In this document: positions 18,439-27,129 of the stretch, one piece after another
Position numbering within the stretch: the stretch's first letter is position 1
Layout: every line of letters begins with the position of its first letter
DNA from: Mycobacterium alsense
GTDB taxonomy: Bacteria > Actinomycetota > Actinomycetes > Mycobacteriales > Mycobacteriaceae
Reading direction: 5' to 3'
Length of the DNA: 64,000 nucleotides
Assembly (NCBI RefSeq): GCF_002086635.1
Contig: NZ_MVHD01000005.1
Coordinates: 62,001 to 126,000 of the forward strand
Program-made: the position numbers and the translations under genes
Notes under the pieces: generated by a model
Seen by the model: the letters and a program-made list of their open reading frames with translations, nothing else
Databases searched by the model: none
What the model was told of the DNA's origin: nothing

Positions 18439-19113
18439 GTGACACACATGTCCAACCCGGCCGTCCCAGCCCGGCGCAACAAGCTCGCTCCGGACCCCGA
18501 TGTGCGGTGCGCCATTTTGACCGCCGCATCCAGCTCCATGCACGACCACGGGGTGCGGGGCCTCAGCATCGCCGCGGTGCTCGAGCGCGCCCAGCTGAGC
18601 ACGCGCGCGTTCTACCGGCACTTCGAATCCAAGGATCAGTTGGTCGCGGCGGTCTTCCTGGAGTTGGCCCGCCTGGAAACGCAAAGGCTCCGCGCGAGAA
18701 TGGCGGGCGCCGCCGATCCGGTGGAAGCCGTCGTCGCCTGGGTCGACGGGCGACTCGAACTCGCCTTCGGTGAGGGCGGGGACCATGGTCGGCGCCGGCT
18801 GACCCTGGAGGCTCATTCGAAGGCGTTCTCCTCCCCCGAGATGACCGCGCCCGCATACAGCGCGATCCTCGAGCCGCTCGTCGAACAGCTCGAGCGCGGC
18901 CTGCAACTCGGGGTGTTCGAGGACATCGTTCCGACGACCGCCGCCAAGTCGATTCACGGCGTCGTGTGGGCCGGCACCCAGCGGCAGTGGGCCACACACC
19001 GTTGGGATCGCACCGTGGTTCGCGATCGCGCGCTGCGGTTCTGCCTGCGCGGGCTGGGCGTCGCGTCGCAAACGATCGAACAGGTCACCCGGCGCGAGAC
19101 GGCCGCCAGCTAA
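18439..19113 (+). CDS. TetR family regulator (second of a tandem pair)
   Basis: A 224-residue paralogue of the preceding gene. Its helix-turn-helix reads 'LSIAAVLERAQLSTRAFYRH', and the C-terminal 'AAKSIHGVVWAGTQRQWATH' segment is shared. The two differ most in the middle of the ligand domain, where this one has a Gly/Arg-rich stretch (GEGGDHGRRR), so they may sense different ligands while recognising similar DNA. Start is uncertain: GTG 18439 or ATG 18448. Neither has a good ribosome site. A perfect palindrome and a SigF-like promoter lie just upstream. Confidence 0.86.
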   Translation: MTHMSNPAVPARRNKLAPDPDVRCAILTAASSSMHDHGVRGLSIAAVLERAQLSTRAFYRHFESKDQLVAAVFLELARLETQRLRARMAGAADPVEAVVAWVDGRLELAFGEGGDHGRRRLTLEAHSKAFSSPEMTAPAYSAILEPLVEQLERGLQLGVFEDIVPTTAAKSIHGVVWAGTQRQWATHRWDRTVVRDRALRFCLRGLGVASQTIEQVTRRETAAS

Positions 19114-19120
19114 CCGCCGG

Positions 19121-19384
19121 TCACCGGGCCGGGCACGCGTCGGCTATTTGGATCGAGGCCGGCCACAACGCCGCGGCCAGGCCGAAGGCCGCGACGTCCG
19201 CGCCCGACGGCACCACACGTTCCAGCCGCGCCTGGATTCGCCGCGTCTCGTCGGCGTGCAAAACGGTCCAGCCGAAACCGATGGCCAGGTAGGGAATCGC
19301 GAGCCACAGCGCCACCTCGATCAGCGCTCCGACGGTGACTTCGTACTGCAGCACGCGTCGTAGGGCATTCATCGCAACTGACAT
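19121..19384 (-). CDS. Small conserved mycobacterial membrane protein
   Basis: An 87-residue protein with one strong hydrophobic segment near residues 20-41 ('IEVALWLAIPYLAIGFGW') and a second, weaker one near residues 64-80 ('DVAAFGLAAALWPASI'). Both flank a charged loop. Similar small proteins occur in mycobacteria next to DUF732 genes. Function unknown. It converges on the second tetR with seven bases between stops. Confidence 0.6.
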   Translation of the reverse strand: MSVAMNALRRVLQYEVTVGALIEVALWLAIPYLAIGFGWTVLHADETRRIQARLERVVPSGADVAAFGLAAALWPASIQIADACPAR

Positions 19385-19486
19385 AACGCGCAGTCCCCCA
19401 GCACGGCAGGGAATTTGACATCTGAGGTTCTCACATCAGCATCTGGTGGAGCAAAGGCGCGCGCCGGCAGACGAAATCCGTCACCG

Positions 19487-20092
19487 ATGGCTACCATGAC
19501 CGTCATGGCCGAGCCGTCCCCGGCTGGCGACGAAACGTTCGCGCTCAACCACGCCGAGACGGTTGCCGTCCCCAATGACGCGGGTTCCGATGCGCTCGAT
19601 CGCACGTCCGCTCGCGACTACGACGACGGCGACCGCAGCGAACCGGCCGCCGGCCGCGAGTCGTGGAGCGCCACGTGGCGCAAAGCGGCGGCGCTGCTGT
19701 TCGGCGGGCTCGCGCTGGCCGGGGTGATCGTTCTGGTCTTCTGGTTGGCGAGCCCGACGCCCAAGGGCCCACAGCCGCCACCGAAGGGGAGCGCGGCTCC
19801 CGCGCCGCCGAGCCCATCGGCGTCCGCCGCGCCGTCGTCCATCGCCTCCACGCCCGACCAGGACAACAAGTACGTGCAGGACCTGAACGACCACGGCATC
19901 TCGTTCGCCAATCCCGAGGCCGCTGTCCACAACGGCAAGGTGGTGTGCGACGACATCCGTCAGGGGATGACGGTGCCCCAGATCGTGGCGTCATTTCGTG
20001 CGAGCAATCCGGGGCTTGATGCCGATACGTATGTGGCCATTTCCGTGCGCGCGTACTGCCCGCAGAACGCCAACCTGGTTGGCGGGCCGTAG
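19487..20092 (+). CDS. DUF732 protein, membrane-anchored
   Basis: A 201-residue protein: acidic cytoplasmic head (residues 1-60), one membrane helix ('AAALLFGGLALAGVIVLVFW'), a Pro/Ser/Ala-rich spacer, then a C-terminal DUF732 domain. That domain reads 'DNKYVQDLNDHGISFANPEA', 'VVCDDIRQGMTVPQIVASF' and 'AVRAYCP'-like 'SVRAYCPQN', with the paired cysteines typical of the family. DUF732 proteins are abundant extracytoplasmic mycobacterial proteins without known function. ATG 19487 is used; ATG 19496 and 19505 are also in frame. Confidence 0.82.
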   Translation: MATMTVMAEPSPAGDETFALNHAETVAVPNDAGSDALDRTSARDYDDGDRSEPAAGRESWSATWRKAAALLFGGLALAGVIVLVFWLASPTPKGPQPPPKGSAAPAPPSPSASAAPSSIASTPDQDNKYVQDLNDHGISFANPEAAVHNGKVVCDDIRQGMTVPQIVASFRASNPGLDADTYVAISVRAYCPQNANLVGGP

Positions 20093-20332
20093 GACCAGCA
20101 CGGCCCGGCCCAAAAAGGTAGGCGTTATGCAAAGCTCAGCGATACGATCGGCCCATCGTCAGACGGATTCGAGTCGGCCATGAATCGCATGCGGCGCCTC
20201 ACCGCGGGGACCCTGTACGGACCGCGGCAAGCGTGACAGACTTCGACAGCGACTCGGACGGGTCGACGAACTCCGGAATGCAAACGGTGCGATATTGATT
20301 GGACTAGGAGTTACCCGGGCGAGAGGCTGCGC

Positions 20333-20854
20333 ATGACTGTCGAGGACCGCGGTGTCCCGACCGGACCGGCGCCTGATCACCCGCGACGGCCGGCGGTTCG
20401 GCCCAGGCAGACACCGGCCGCCGTCATCGTTGGCGCGACGGCCCTGGCGGTAGCCGCGCTGGGGGGTCTCATCTCGGTTGGTGTCTACCTGTCGCGAGAC
20501 AAGACGGCGACATCGCCGGGGCCGCAGACGGTGACGATCAGTCCGTCAGCCGCGGCGTTGGCCCCGGCGGACGGGGCTGACGCCCAATTCCTGGCCACGT
20601 TGGACAGCTACGGCATCACGGACAACGGCAAGGCCGCCATCCGCCAGCGGTTCATGGAGTTGGGCCACCACACCTGCTTTTTGCTGTTGCCACCGCGGCC
20701 GCAGTCGCTGGAGTTGACCGTGACGAACATCCTCGACGCGCAGACCCAGGACATCGCCGCGGGCAATCGGTGGCCGAAGCGGTTGAGCCACGACGACGCC
20801 GAGCATTTGGCGGAGGCCGCCGTGGGCGCCTACTGCCCCAGCGCCGCGAAGTGA
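20333..20854 (+). CDS. DUF732 protein, membrane-anchored (second copy)
   Basis: A 173-residue protein with the same plan as the gene before it: a Pro/Arg-rich head, one helix ('AVIVGATALAVAALGGLISV'), a short spacer and a C-terminal DUF732 domain. The domain has 'FLATLDSYGITDNGKAAI', 'GHHTCFLL' and 'AAVGAYCPSAAK', with the two cysteines kept. It is followed after four bases by the Tat amidase gene, so these two are probably one transcript. Upstream, 20093-20332 holds no gene. Confidence 0.82.
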   Translation: MTVEDRGVPTGPAPDHPRRPAVRPRQTPAAVIVGATALAVAALGGLISVGVYLSRDKTATSPGPQTVTISPSAAALAPADGADAQFLATLDSYGITDNGKAAIRQRFMELGHHTCFLLLPPRPQSLELTVTNILDAQTQDIAAGNRWPKRLSHDDAEHLAEAAVGAYCPSAAK

Positions 20855-20858
20855 CGCG

Positions 20859-21551
20859 GTGGCTTTCGTCGACCGCCGTCAGTTGCTCCGGCTGGCCGGC
20901 GGCGTCGGCGTGGCGTCCGTGCTCGGCGGGCGCTCGGGCACGGCCGGGGCGAGCCCACCCGCCGCGTCGGCTCAGTTGCTGTGCCGCGAGGCCTGGGGCG
21001 CGCGACCTGCCCGGCCCGGCGGGAAGCCCCACACCATCACCCGGATGACCCTGCACCACGAGGCCGTCGTCCTCGGCGACAATCGCAACGCCCCTGGCCG
21101 CTTGCGGCAGGACCAGCACTACCACCAGGACCAGCTGGGCTGGATCGACATCGCGTACCACATGGGCGTCGACCGCAACGGCAACCTCTACGAACTGCGC
21201 AGCACCGCGATCGCCGGCGACACCGCGACGGACTACGACACCGCGGGACACTTCCTCGTGTTGTGCGAAGGTGACTTCGATCAGGAGGCGGTGCCGGAGG
21301 CCCAGCTGCGCGGAGCCGCGGTCGCATTCGCCTGGGCCGCCCAGACCTTTCGCATCTCCAGCGGCACACTGGCGGGGCACCGGGACTTCGCCCAGACGTC
21401 GTGCCCGGGCGCGAACCTGTACGCCCATCTCTCCTCGGGCGACCTCAGGCGGCGCATCGACGCTCTGCTGGCCGCCGGCGGCGTCGACGTGCAGCGCTTC
21501 TGCGGGCCCGACGCCGCCGCACGCGTCACGGCCATCGAGGCGGGTAATTAG
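20859..21551 (+). CDS. Tat-exported N-acetylmuramoyl-L-alanine amidase/PGRP-like protein
   Basis: A 230-residue peptidoglycan amidase-like protein. The N-terminus has a twin-arginine signal (DRRQLLRLAGG, R6-R7). The catalytic domain shows the zinc ligands of the Amidase_2 family: LHH at residues 65-67, H174 in 'LAGHRDF' and C182 in 'TSCPGANLY', plus the conserved 'IAYHMGVDRNGNLYELR'. The family cleaves the bond between muramic acid and the stem peptide. The gene starts with GTG four bases after the DUF732 stop. Its 3' end overlaps the convergent cyclase gene by 26 bases. Confidence 0.88.
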   Translation: MAFVDRRQLLRLAGGVGVASVLGGRSGTAGASPPAASAQLLCREAWGARPARPGGKPHTITRMTLHHEAVVLGDNRNAPGRLRQDQHYHQDQLGWIDIAYHMGVDRNGNLYELRSTAIAGDTATDYDTAGHFLVLCEGDFDQEAVPEAQLRGAAVAFAWAAQTFRISSGTLAGHRDFAQTSCPGANLYAHLSSGDLRRRIDALLAAGGVDVQRFCGPDAAARVTAIEAGN

Positions 21552-23061
21552 CTTGCGCCGCACCGAGAGTGAAGACCTGCACGGTGGCTGACTTGCCCTT
21601 CAACGCGTGGGATCCCCGATCGAGGAGGCCGGGCGGTCGAGAAGCCAGCGCGTCGACGCACGACTCGGTGAGCAGGATCGTGTCGCCGGTGGCCTTGGTG
21701 AGCTGCTCGACGCGGGCGGCGACGTTGACGGCGTCACCGATCAGGGTGAACTCCAGCTTGCCTGCGCCGCCGATGGTGCCGGCGATCACCACACCGGTGT
21801 TGATCCCGATGCCGATCCGGAGCGCGCCGCCGAACCGTTCGGTGACGAGGTGGTGGATCAACATCGCGGCGGACACCGCCGAGTCGGCATGTCCCGCAAC
21901 GTCGTTGGGGGCGCCGAAGACGGCCAGCGCGCCGTCGCCGAGGAACTTGTTGACGTGCCCGCCGGCGTTGACGACGGCGGGTACGACGATGTCGAACAGG
22001 GCGTTGAGCCGGGCGACGGTGTCCTCGGCGCTGTTGGCCTCGGCGAACGGGGTGAAGTCGCGGATGTCGACGAACATCACCGTCACCTCGCGACGCTCGC
22101 CAGTGAAGACGTCGTCGCCCTGCTCGAGCAGCCGCGCCGCCAGCGTCGGGTCGACGTAGGTGCCGAACGCGCCTTGAAGCCGTTGCCGCTCGGCCAAACC
22201 CGCCTGCATGCGGTTGAACGACGCCGACAGCGCACCGAGATCGTCGTCCTGGACCACCGGCAGGCGCCGGCTAAAGTCCCCCGCCGCAACGCGTTCGGCG
22301 CCCTTGGCAAGATCGCGGATGGGTTGCATAGATCGCGAGAATCCGAAACCGACGGTGACCGGCACCGCGAACACGACCGCCAACGCAGCTCCGATCACCA
22401 CGGACAGGATCGGGGCGGCACTGACTCGATTCGACACGGCGGCAAGCAATGCGCCGCCGAGGGCGTACGCAAACGCGACGGCAACCATCGACACGTTGGA
22501 CCTTGTGGCGAAGGTCGGACGAGAGCGGGGCATGCAATCGCCGATCCCCGTGTCACCGGCGAGGGCGACCCTGGCGGGCCACCACGCTGCCTCCACGGAA
22601 TTGTGAAGCGCGACCAGCTGGACCGCCACTGCGATGACGGCAGCCAAAACCCCGTATTGCGCCAGCCGTGTCCAACCGGCTCCGGCAATCGCACCGACGG
22701 CGACCGCCAATGCGGCGGCCCAGACACCGGCGGCCCACATCGTGCGAGAAGTCGCCCTGCGGACAAAGATATAGGTGCCCTCCAGCGCCGCCGCGCGATC
22801 GACCTCCTCGCCCGCCGCCCACCGCTCCGCAAGTCGTGCCCATCGGCGATCCGGTAGAACCATGACGCATGCGAGCACCACCACGGCCCCGACGGTGACG
22901 GCCGCCGCGTCGACGTAGCGATCAGAATTCTCGAAAGCAATGATCGGAAACGATACGAAGGTGAGATAGATCGGCAGCGAGATGAGGAATGCGACCACAC
23001 CACCCGCCCAGGTGTACCTTGCGCCGAACCGGTCCCATGCCCACTGCCAGATGCGGTCCAT
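21526..23061 (-). CDS. Class III adenylate cyclase, membrane-bound with HAMP domain
   Basis: A 511-residue cyclase that makes cAMP. The N-terminal half has about six membrane helices, followed by a HAMP linker ('MQPIRDLAKGAERVAAGDFS') and a C-terminal catalytic domain. Catalytic residues are present: the metal aspartates in 'VMFVDIRDFTPF' and 'KFLGDGALAVFG', the adenine-specifying Lys in 'HVNKFLGD', the partner Thr in 'KLEFTLIGDAVN', and the transition-state Asn/Arg in 'VNVAARVEQL'. The Lys/Thr pair indicates the class IIIb type. Architecture matches the Rv1318c-Rv1320c family. The sensed signal is unknown. Confidence 0.92.
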   Translation of the reverse strand: MDRIWQWAWDRFGARYTWAGGVVAFLISLPIYLTFVSFPIIAFENSDRYVDAAAVTVGAVVVLACVMVLPDRRWARLAERWAAGEEVDRAAALEGTYIFVRRATSRTMWAAGVWAAALAVAVGAIAGAGWTRLAQYGVLAAVIAVAVQLVALHNSVEAAWWPARVALAGDTGIGDCMPRSRPTFATRSNVSMVAVAFAYALGGALLAAVSNRVSAAPILSVVIGAALAVVFAVPVTVGFGFSRSMQPIRDLAKGAERVAAGDFSRRLPVVQDDDLGALSASFNRMQAGLAERQRLQGAFGTYVDPTLAARLLEQGDDVFTGERREVTVMFVDIRDFTPFAEANSAEDTVARLNALFDIVVPAVVNAGGHVNKFLGDGALAVFGAPNDVAGHADSAVSAAMLIHHLVTERFGGALRIGIGINTGVVIAGTIGGAGKLEFTLIGDAVNVAARVEQLTKATGDTILLTESCVDALASRPPGLLDRGSHALKGKSATVQVFTLGAAQANYPPRWP

Positions 23062-23183
23062 GGCAGGAGATTACCGTCGGACCACCCGCCTCACTCCCGC
23101 GAGCGCGCGTGTTTGGGCACAACGCGCCGGTAACTGTTGGCATTTTGGGGACTCTCGCGCGAGAAAGTGGGAAGGTAGGGCCG

Positions 23184-23561
23184 ATGGCTCGACGAATTCT
23201 GGGTGTGCCGCTCGCGGTTGCCGCGGCCGCGATGTGCCTGACGACCGCGCCGGCGGCGGCCGTCGGCGACTGGGAGTGCGGCGTCATCCTGCCGGCGGCC
23301 GATCGGCTGGAGCCCTGGCTCGACGCGGTATCCCCCACGGGGACGCCGTCTTACGTAGCGGGCCAGATCCGCAACGCCGTGGCGCCGCTGCACGGCGTGT
23401 CCGTTCCGGCGGCGATCGACCTGCGGATCCGGTCGGGCATGCTGGCGTCGCAGATCGACGCCAGCGACCCCTACCGGCCGGCGAACCCGGAACAACTCGC
23501 CGACGATCTCGCGCAGGCGAAACAGCTGCTGGCCGCGGCTCGCGACTTCTGCGCGCCCTAG
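23184..23561 (+). CDS. Small secreted mycobacterial protein
   Basis: A 125-residue protein with a clear signal peptide (residues 1-26, 'RRILGVPLAVAAAAMCLTTA'). The mature part is helical and charged ('PSYVAGQIRNAVAPLHGV', 'QLADDLAQAKQLLAAARDFC') with one cysteine at each end (WECG and DFCAP), possibly joined by a disulfide. I do not recognise the family. It is divergent from the cyclase gene, about 120 bases away, and convergent on the mce operon end. Confidence 0.65.
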   Translation: MARRILGVPLAVAAAAMCLTTAPAAAVGDWECGVILPAADRLEPWLDAVSPTGTPSYVAGQIRNAVAPLHGVSVPAAIDLRIRSGMLASQIDASDPYRPANPEQLADDLAQAKQLLAAARDFCAP

Positions 23562-23571
23562 GGACGTTCGG

Positions 23572-24357
23572 CTACCGCTGCTGCCCCGGGCGCCAGCGCC
23601 GGATTTCGATGCGCTGGGCGCCGGGCCAGATGGCCATCGCCGCCGGTGAGGCGCAGAAGGTCTCCTCCGCCTGGCGGAGGTTCATGTCGACCGCGTGCAG
23701 GCCGTCTTCCTGGTGGGCGCGGCAGACGACGGTCAGCACGCGGTGGGTATCCGGGTCCACCTCTTCGGCCTCGATGGTCAACACCACGACGAGCGTGTAC
23801 CCGGCCCCGGTCGGCAGGTAGAACGTGAGGTCGCGGCTGTCCAGGCCGCCGCCGTTGGTCACCAGATAACCGTCGCCGCTGGGATAGACGGCCTGCCCGA
23901 CCATCTGCGTGCGTTCGTAATGCAGGCGATCGCCCGGCGCTCGCCACACCGAGAACAGCGTGTTTGGGCTGCCGTTGAACGGGTTTCGGGCGATCGGGAT
24001 GACCACCTCGTCACGTCCGTCGCCGTCGATGTCCGCCAGCCCGACGCCCCCGGGGCTCGAGGGCTGCAAGAGCTCGTCGATGGTTTGCACCACCTCGCCC
24101 GACGCATCGGTCACGGTGACCTTCGCCGCCCTCGGCCCGGACAACTCGGGAGTGCTCCAGTAGGTGACGGCGAAATCGAGGCCGCCGGAGCGCACCTGGC
24201 AATCCGTATGCGGCGACGTGGCTTTCGGGCTGATCAGAGCCGCGCCCTGCGGGCACGGCGGCAGCGTGGTGTCGGCCGCGCCGGTCGGGCAGGCGGGGCC
24301 CACGACGCCCGCGGTCGCCACCGTCACGGCGGCGACCAGCACCGAGAGCCGGGACAC
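23572..24357 (-). CDS. Secreted FG-GAP-like protein at the end of the mce operon
   Basis: A 261-residue secreted protein, with a signal peptide at residues 1-28 (ending TGAA). The mature part has a calcium-type repeat 'GLADIDGDGRDEVVIPIARN', as in FG-GAP/VCBS beta-propellers, and two cysteines in 'PPCPQG' and 'HTDCQV'. It lies eight bases after the mce-associated membrane gene and is probably the last gene of the operon. Other mce operons also end with secreted accessory proteins, whose roles are mostly unknown. GTG 24357 is chosen because the signal peptide starts there. Confidence 0.68.
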   Translation of the reverse strand: MSRLSVLVAAVTVATAGVVGPACPTGAADTTLPPCPQGAALISPKATSPHTDCQVRSGGLDFAVTYWSTPELSGPRAAKVTVTDASGEVVQTIDELLQPSSPGGVGLADIDGDGRDEVVIPIARNPFNGSPNTLFSVWRAPGDRLHYERTQMVGQAVYPSGDGYLVTNGGGLDSRDLTFYLPTGAGYTLVVVLTIEAEEVDPDTHRVLTVVCRAHQEDGLHAVDMNLRQAEETFCASPAAMAIWPGAQRIEIRRWRPGQQR

Positions 24358-24365
24358 GGCCGCGC

Positions 24366-25124
24366 CTACCGCTTCGGGGCCGGCCTGGCGGGAGCGGGAG
24401 GCGGCTCGGGGCGCGGGATTTGGTCCTCGACGGGCGGGTGGGTGCCGGTCTTGGGACCGATATCGCACACCTGCCAGGCATTGCCGACCTTGTTGACGGT
24501 GACCTGCAGCAGGATGATCGATACCTTGGGCGTCGGGTTCTGCAGATTGCGCGTGGTCTGATGCGCCGACACCACCACCTGGTAGGCCCCGCCGGGCTGA
24601 GCGGTCGGATCGGTGGCCAGCACCTCGCCGGTGGAGCTGACCTGCGCCTGCAGCATGATCCCTCTGAGCAGGTCGGTGGCGTTGACGTACTTGTCTTTAA
24701 GTTGTTGGCACACACCGTCTTCGACGGATCGGAAGAACGCGTCCGGGTCTTCGAAGCTGTAGGTCAGTGACTTCAGCGCATAGTCCTTGGCCAGCTGCGC
24801 CGCCGCGGCGCTGTCGGCGCGTTCTTGGCGCAGCTGCGCGAGCTGACCTGACACCTGACGATATTTGACGAACCCGAACGCCCCGCCGCCGAGCGCCGCT
24901 GCCGCGAGGGCGACGGCGACCCATCGCCAGGGCCGCTTCGGCCGGAGGCGCCGCTTGGCCAGCCGCTTGGGCTGGGCTTCATCCTCGGCGGCCTCATCGG
25001 CGGCTTCGGTTTCGTCGCGGGCTGCGGTCTCGCGCTCGGCGGCGTCCACCTTGTCGTCCACCTTGTCGTCTTTGGTGTCGTCTTCGGTCGTCGAGTTGGC
25101 CATATCCGTTCTTTCCTCACTCAT
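24366..25124 (-). CDS. Mce-associated membrane protein (Mam type)
   Basis: A 252-residue single-pass protein. A long acidic and alanine-rich cytoplasmic head (about residues 1-60) leads to a basic stretch (RLAKRRLRPKRPWRW) and a membrane helix near residues 69-85. The extracytoplasmic part has a coiled segment and an NTF2-like fold ('YALKSLTYSFEDPDAFFRSV', 'VGNAWQVCDIGP'). Mam proteins stabilise Mce complexes, as shown for the Mce1 and Mce4 systems. ATG 25124 overlaps the mceF stop (ATGA). The C-terminus is Pro-rich. Confidence 0.82.
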   Translation of the reverse strand: MSEERTDMANSTTEDDTKDDKVDDKVDAAERETAARDETEAADEAAEDEAQPKRLAKRRLRPKRPWRWVAVALAAAALGGGAFGFVKYRQVSGQLAQLRQERADSAAAAQLAKDYALKSLTYSFEDPDAFFRSVEDGVCQQLKDKYVNATDLLRGIMLQAQVSSTGEVLATDPTAQPGGAYQVVVSAHQTTRNLQNPTPKVSIILLQVTVNKVGNAWQVCDIGPKTGTHPPVEDQIPRPEPPPAPARPAPKR

Positions 25125-26086
25125 TGGTGCCATTCGGGGACGTTGAGCTGCACGCGCACGCCGCCGGTGTCGTTGAAGGTCGATTCCCAGAAATCGAGCC
25201 AGTGCCCGGCGTCGATTTTGACGTCGTGCAACGGTGCGACCGCGGGCTGCAGGACCGGGGCGAAGGTGCTCATCGGGCCGGCCAGCATGTCGAGATATTC
25301 GCCGAGCTTGGTCACCAGCACGCCGGCCGGATCGTCGGGCCCCACCACGCCGATCCCGCTGTGCGAGAGGGTTTCGATCTCGTGGATCAGCCGCAAAAAC
25401 GCCGGCACCGAACGCGGTAGCAGCCTGCCGGTCTCGCTGATCACCTCGCCGGCGTGGAGCTCGCCCAGGTTGGTGGTGAAGTTCTCGACGTTGCCGAACA
25501 GGGTGGCCATCAATTGCCTGTCGTCGTGAATGACCTTGGCGGTCAGCCCGGCGGTGGTGGCCAGGGAATCGAGGGTGCCGTCGTTGTCGGCGAAGGCCGC
25601 GGCGATGTTGCCGATGACCGTGCGTGCGTGATCGGGGTTGAGCGCCGAGATCAGGGCATTGCCCTTGGCGAGCAGGTCGCTGCCGGTCACCATCGGCTCG
25701 ACGCGCTCCGGCGGGATCACCGATCCGTCGGCAAAATACGGCGGCGCAATCAGTTTCGGCTTGAAGTCGATGTACTGTTCACCGGCCGCGGAGAGGTTTT
25801 CCACGCTGATCGTGCTGTTGGCGGGGACCGGGTGCGCCCGGTCGAGGTCGATCGAGACCGCCAGCCCCGTCGTGGTGGTCCGGATGGCGGTGACGCGGCC
25901 GACCTTGACGCCGCGCATCGTCACCTCCGATGTGGGCAGCAGGCCGCCGGAAGTGTTGAGCAAGATGGTGAGCCGGGTGACTTGCTTGGTCGGGCCCAAG
26001 TCGAGCACGCCGACCGACATGTAGACCGCGCCGAGCACCGTCAGCGCCGCCAGGATGGCCAATGTGATGCGGGCATTGAATTTCAT
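25121..26086 (-). CDS. Mce family protein, MceF position
   Basis: A 321-residue protein. One N-terminal helix (about residues 7-27) is followed by the MlaD/Mce domain ('LTILLNTSGGLLPTSEVTMR', 'GVKVGRVTAI', 'YIDFKP') and a helical C-terminal region. Six different Mce proteins assemble as a hexameric tube that carries lipids across the periplasm to the YrbE permease. It is the sixth mce gene in the operon, with ATGA overlaps at both ends. At 321 residues it lacks the long Pro-rich tail of some MceF proteins. Confidence 0.9.
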   Translation of the reverse strand: MKFNARITLAILAALTVLGAVYMSVGVLDLGPTKQVTRLTILLNTSGGLLPTSEVTMRGVKVGRVTAIRTTTTGLAVSIDLDRAHPVPANSTISVENLSAAGEQYIDFKPKLIAPPYFADGSVIPPERVEPMVTGSDLLAKGNALISALNPDHARTVIGNIAAAFADNDGTLDSLATTAGLTAKVIHDDRQLMATLFGNVENFTTNLGELHAGEVISETGRLLPRSVPAFLRLIHEIETLSHSGIGVVGPDDPAGVLVTKLGEYLDMLAGPMSTFAPVLQPAVAPLHDVKIDAGHWLDFWESTFNDTGGVRVQLNVPEWHQ

Positions 26087-27129
26087 GGCAGCAGCCCCAT
26101 CGTCCGCATCGCGGAGATTGCCGCATCGGTCTTGTCGGCGGGATCAACGCCCTCGTGGCCCGTAGGTGGATGAAGTTCGGAGACAATGTATTTCGGACCG
26201 CCGTTGCGGAACCACCCGAGAAGCTTGTAATGCAGGAAGGCGATCAGCTTGTCGGCGAGCACGGGAACGGTGGTGTCAGCGGTTGCCACCGTGTTGATCC
26301 ATGGCGTCGTGTAGGAGAGGATCTGCATCAAGTCGCCGTTCACGGGGTTGACGATCTGTGCGCTGAGGTCGCCGATGTCTTTCGAGTCCGAGACGACGTG
26401 CAAGATGGCCAGGGTGACCGCGGACAGGCCTTCGAGCTTCGGCGGCCCCTCCGTGACCAGCCGGTTGAATACCTCGGTGTTGGCGGCCAGATTGGCGCTG
26501 ATGTTCTCCAGGCTGTAGAGCATGCCGTTGAGCGTGTCCTGGTTGGCGGCCAGGTCATTGAGTACGCCGCCGACGGTCTGCTGGATCCGGGTCAACTCGG
26601 CCGGTTCTTTCGGGAACGCCTTGTTGAAGTTGACGACGGTGTCCTGCAGCGTGCCGATCGTTCCGCCGGCCACCAGGTTCGACACCGACCTCAAGACGTC
26701 TTCGACGTTGGCGGCCGGCGCCGTGTTGCGCAGCGGGATGGTGTCGCCGTCGTGCAATACCGCCGTTGACGCGCTGTCCGGCGGTAGCAGCGCGATGTAC
26801 ACGTCGCCGAGCGGGGTCGCCTGGCGCAGTTCGGCGCGGGTATTGCTAGGAAGCCTGCTGTCACCGGCCATGTCGACGTGGGCGACCGCCGTGTTGCCGT
26901 CGAGCTGTACGTGGTCGAGCACGCCGATCTGCACCCCACCGGAGTCCACCTTGGCCCGCGCGGGCAGGTTGAGCACGCTGGAGAACTCGATCTTGACCCG
27001 GTAGGGGTGGTGGGGGGTGTAGGCGCCCGGGACCGGCAGCCGGGTCGGGTCCAGCGAGCACGCCGCCGTCAGGATGATGGCCGCGGTGGCCAGCACGAGC
27101 CGGGCGGCGCGCATCGATCGTCGGGTCAT
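26083..27129 (-). CDS. Mce family lipoprotein, MceE position (LprK-like)
   Basis: A 348-residue lipoprotein. The signal peptide ends in the lipobox ILTAAC (C25), as expected for the MceE subunit of every mce operon. The Mce domain follows ('YRVKIEFSSVLNLPARAKVD', 'GGVQIGVLDHVQL', 'GDVYIALLPP') and then the helical domain. Lipid anchoring would tie the Mce tube to the membrane. ATGA overlaps on both sides show tight coupling. No residue loss compared with the family was noticed. Confidence 0.92.
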   Translation of the reverse strand: MTRRSMRAARLVLATAAIILTAACSLDPTRLPVPGAYTPHHPYRVKIEFSSVLNLPARAKVDSGGVQIGVLDHVQLDGNTAVAHVDMAGDSRLPSNTRAELRQATPLGDVYIALLPPDSASTAVLHDGDTIPLRNTAPAANVEDVLRSVSNLVAGGTIGTLQDTVVNFNKAFPKEPAELTRIQQTVGGVLNDLAANQDTLNGMLYSLENISANLAANTEVFNRLVTEGPPKLEGLSAVTLAILHVVSDSKDIGDLSAQIVNPVNGDLMQILSYTTPWINTVATADTTVPVLADKLIAFLHYKLLGWFRNGGPKYIVSELHPPTGHEGVDPADKTDAAISAMRTMGLLP

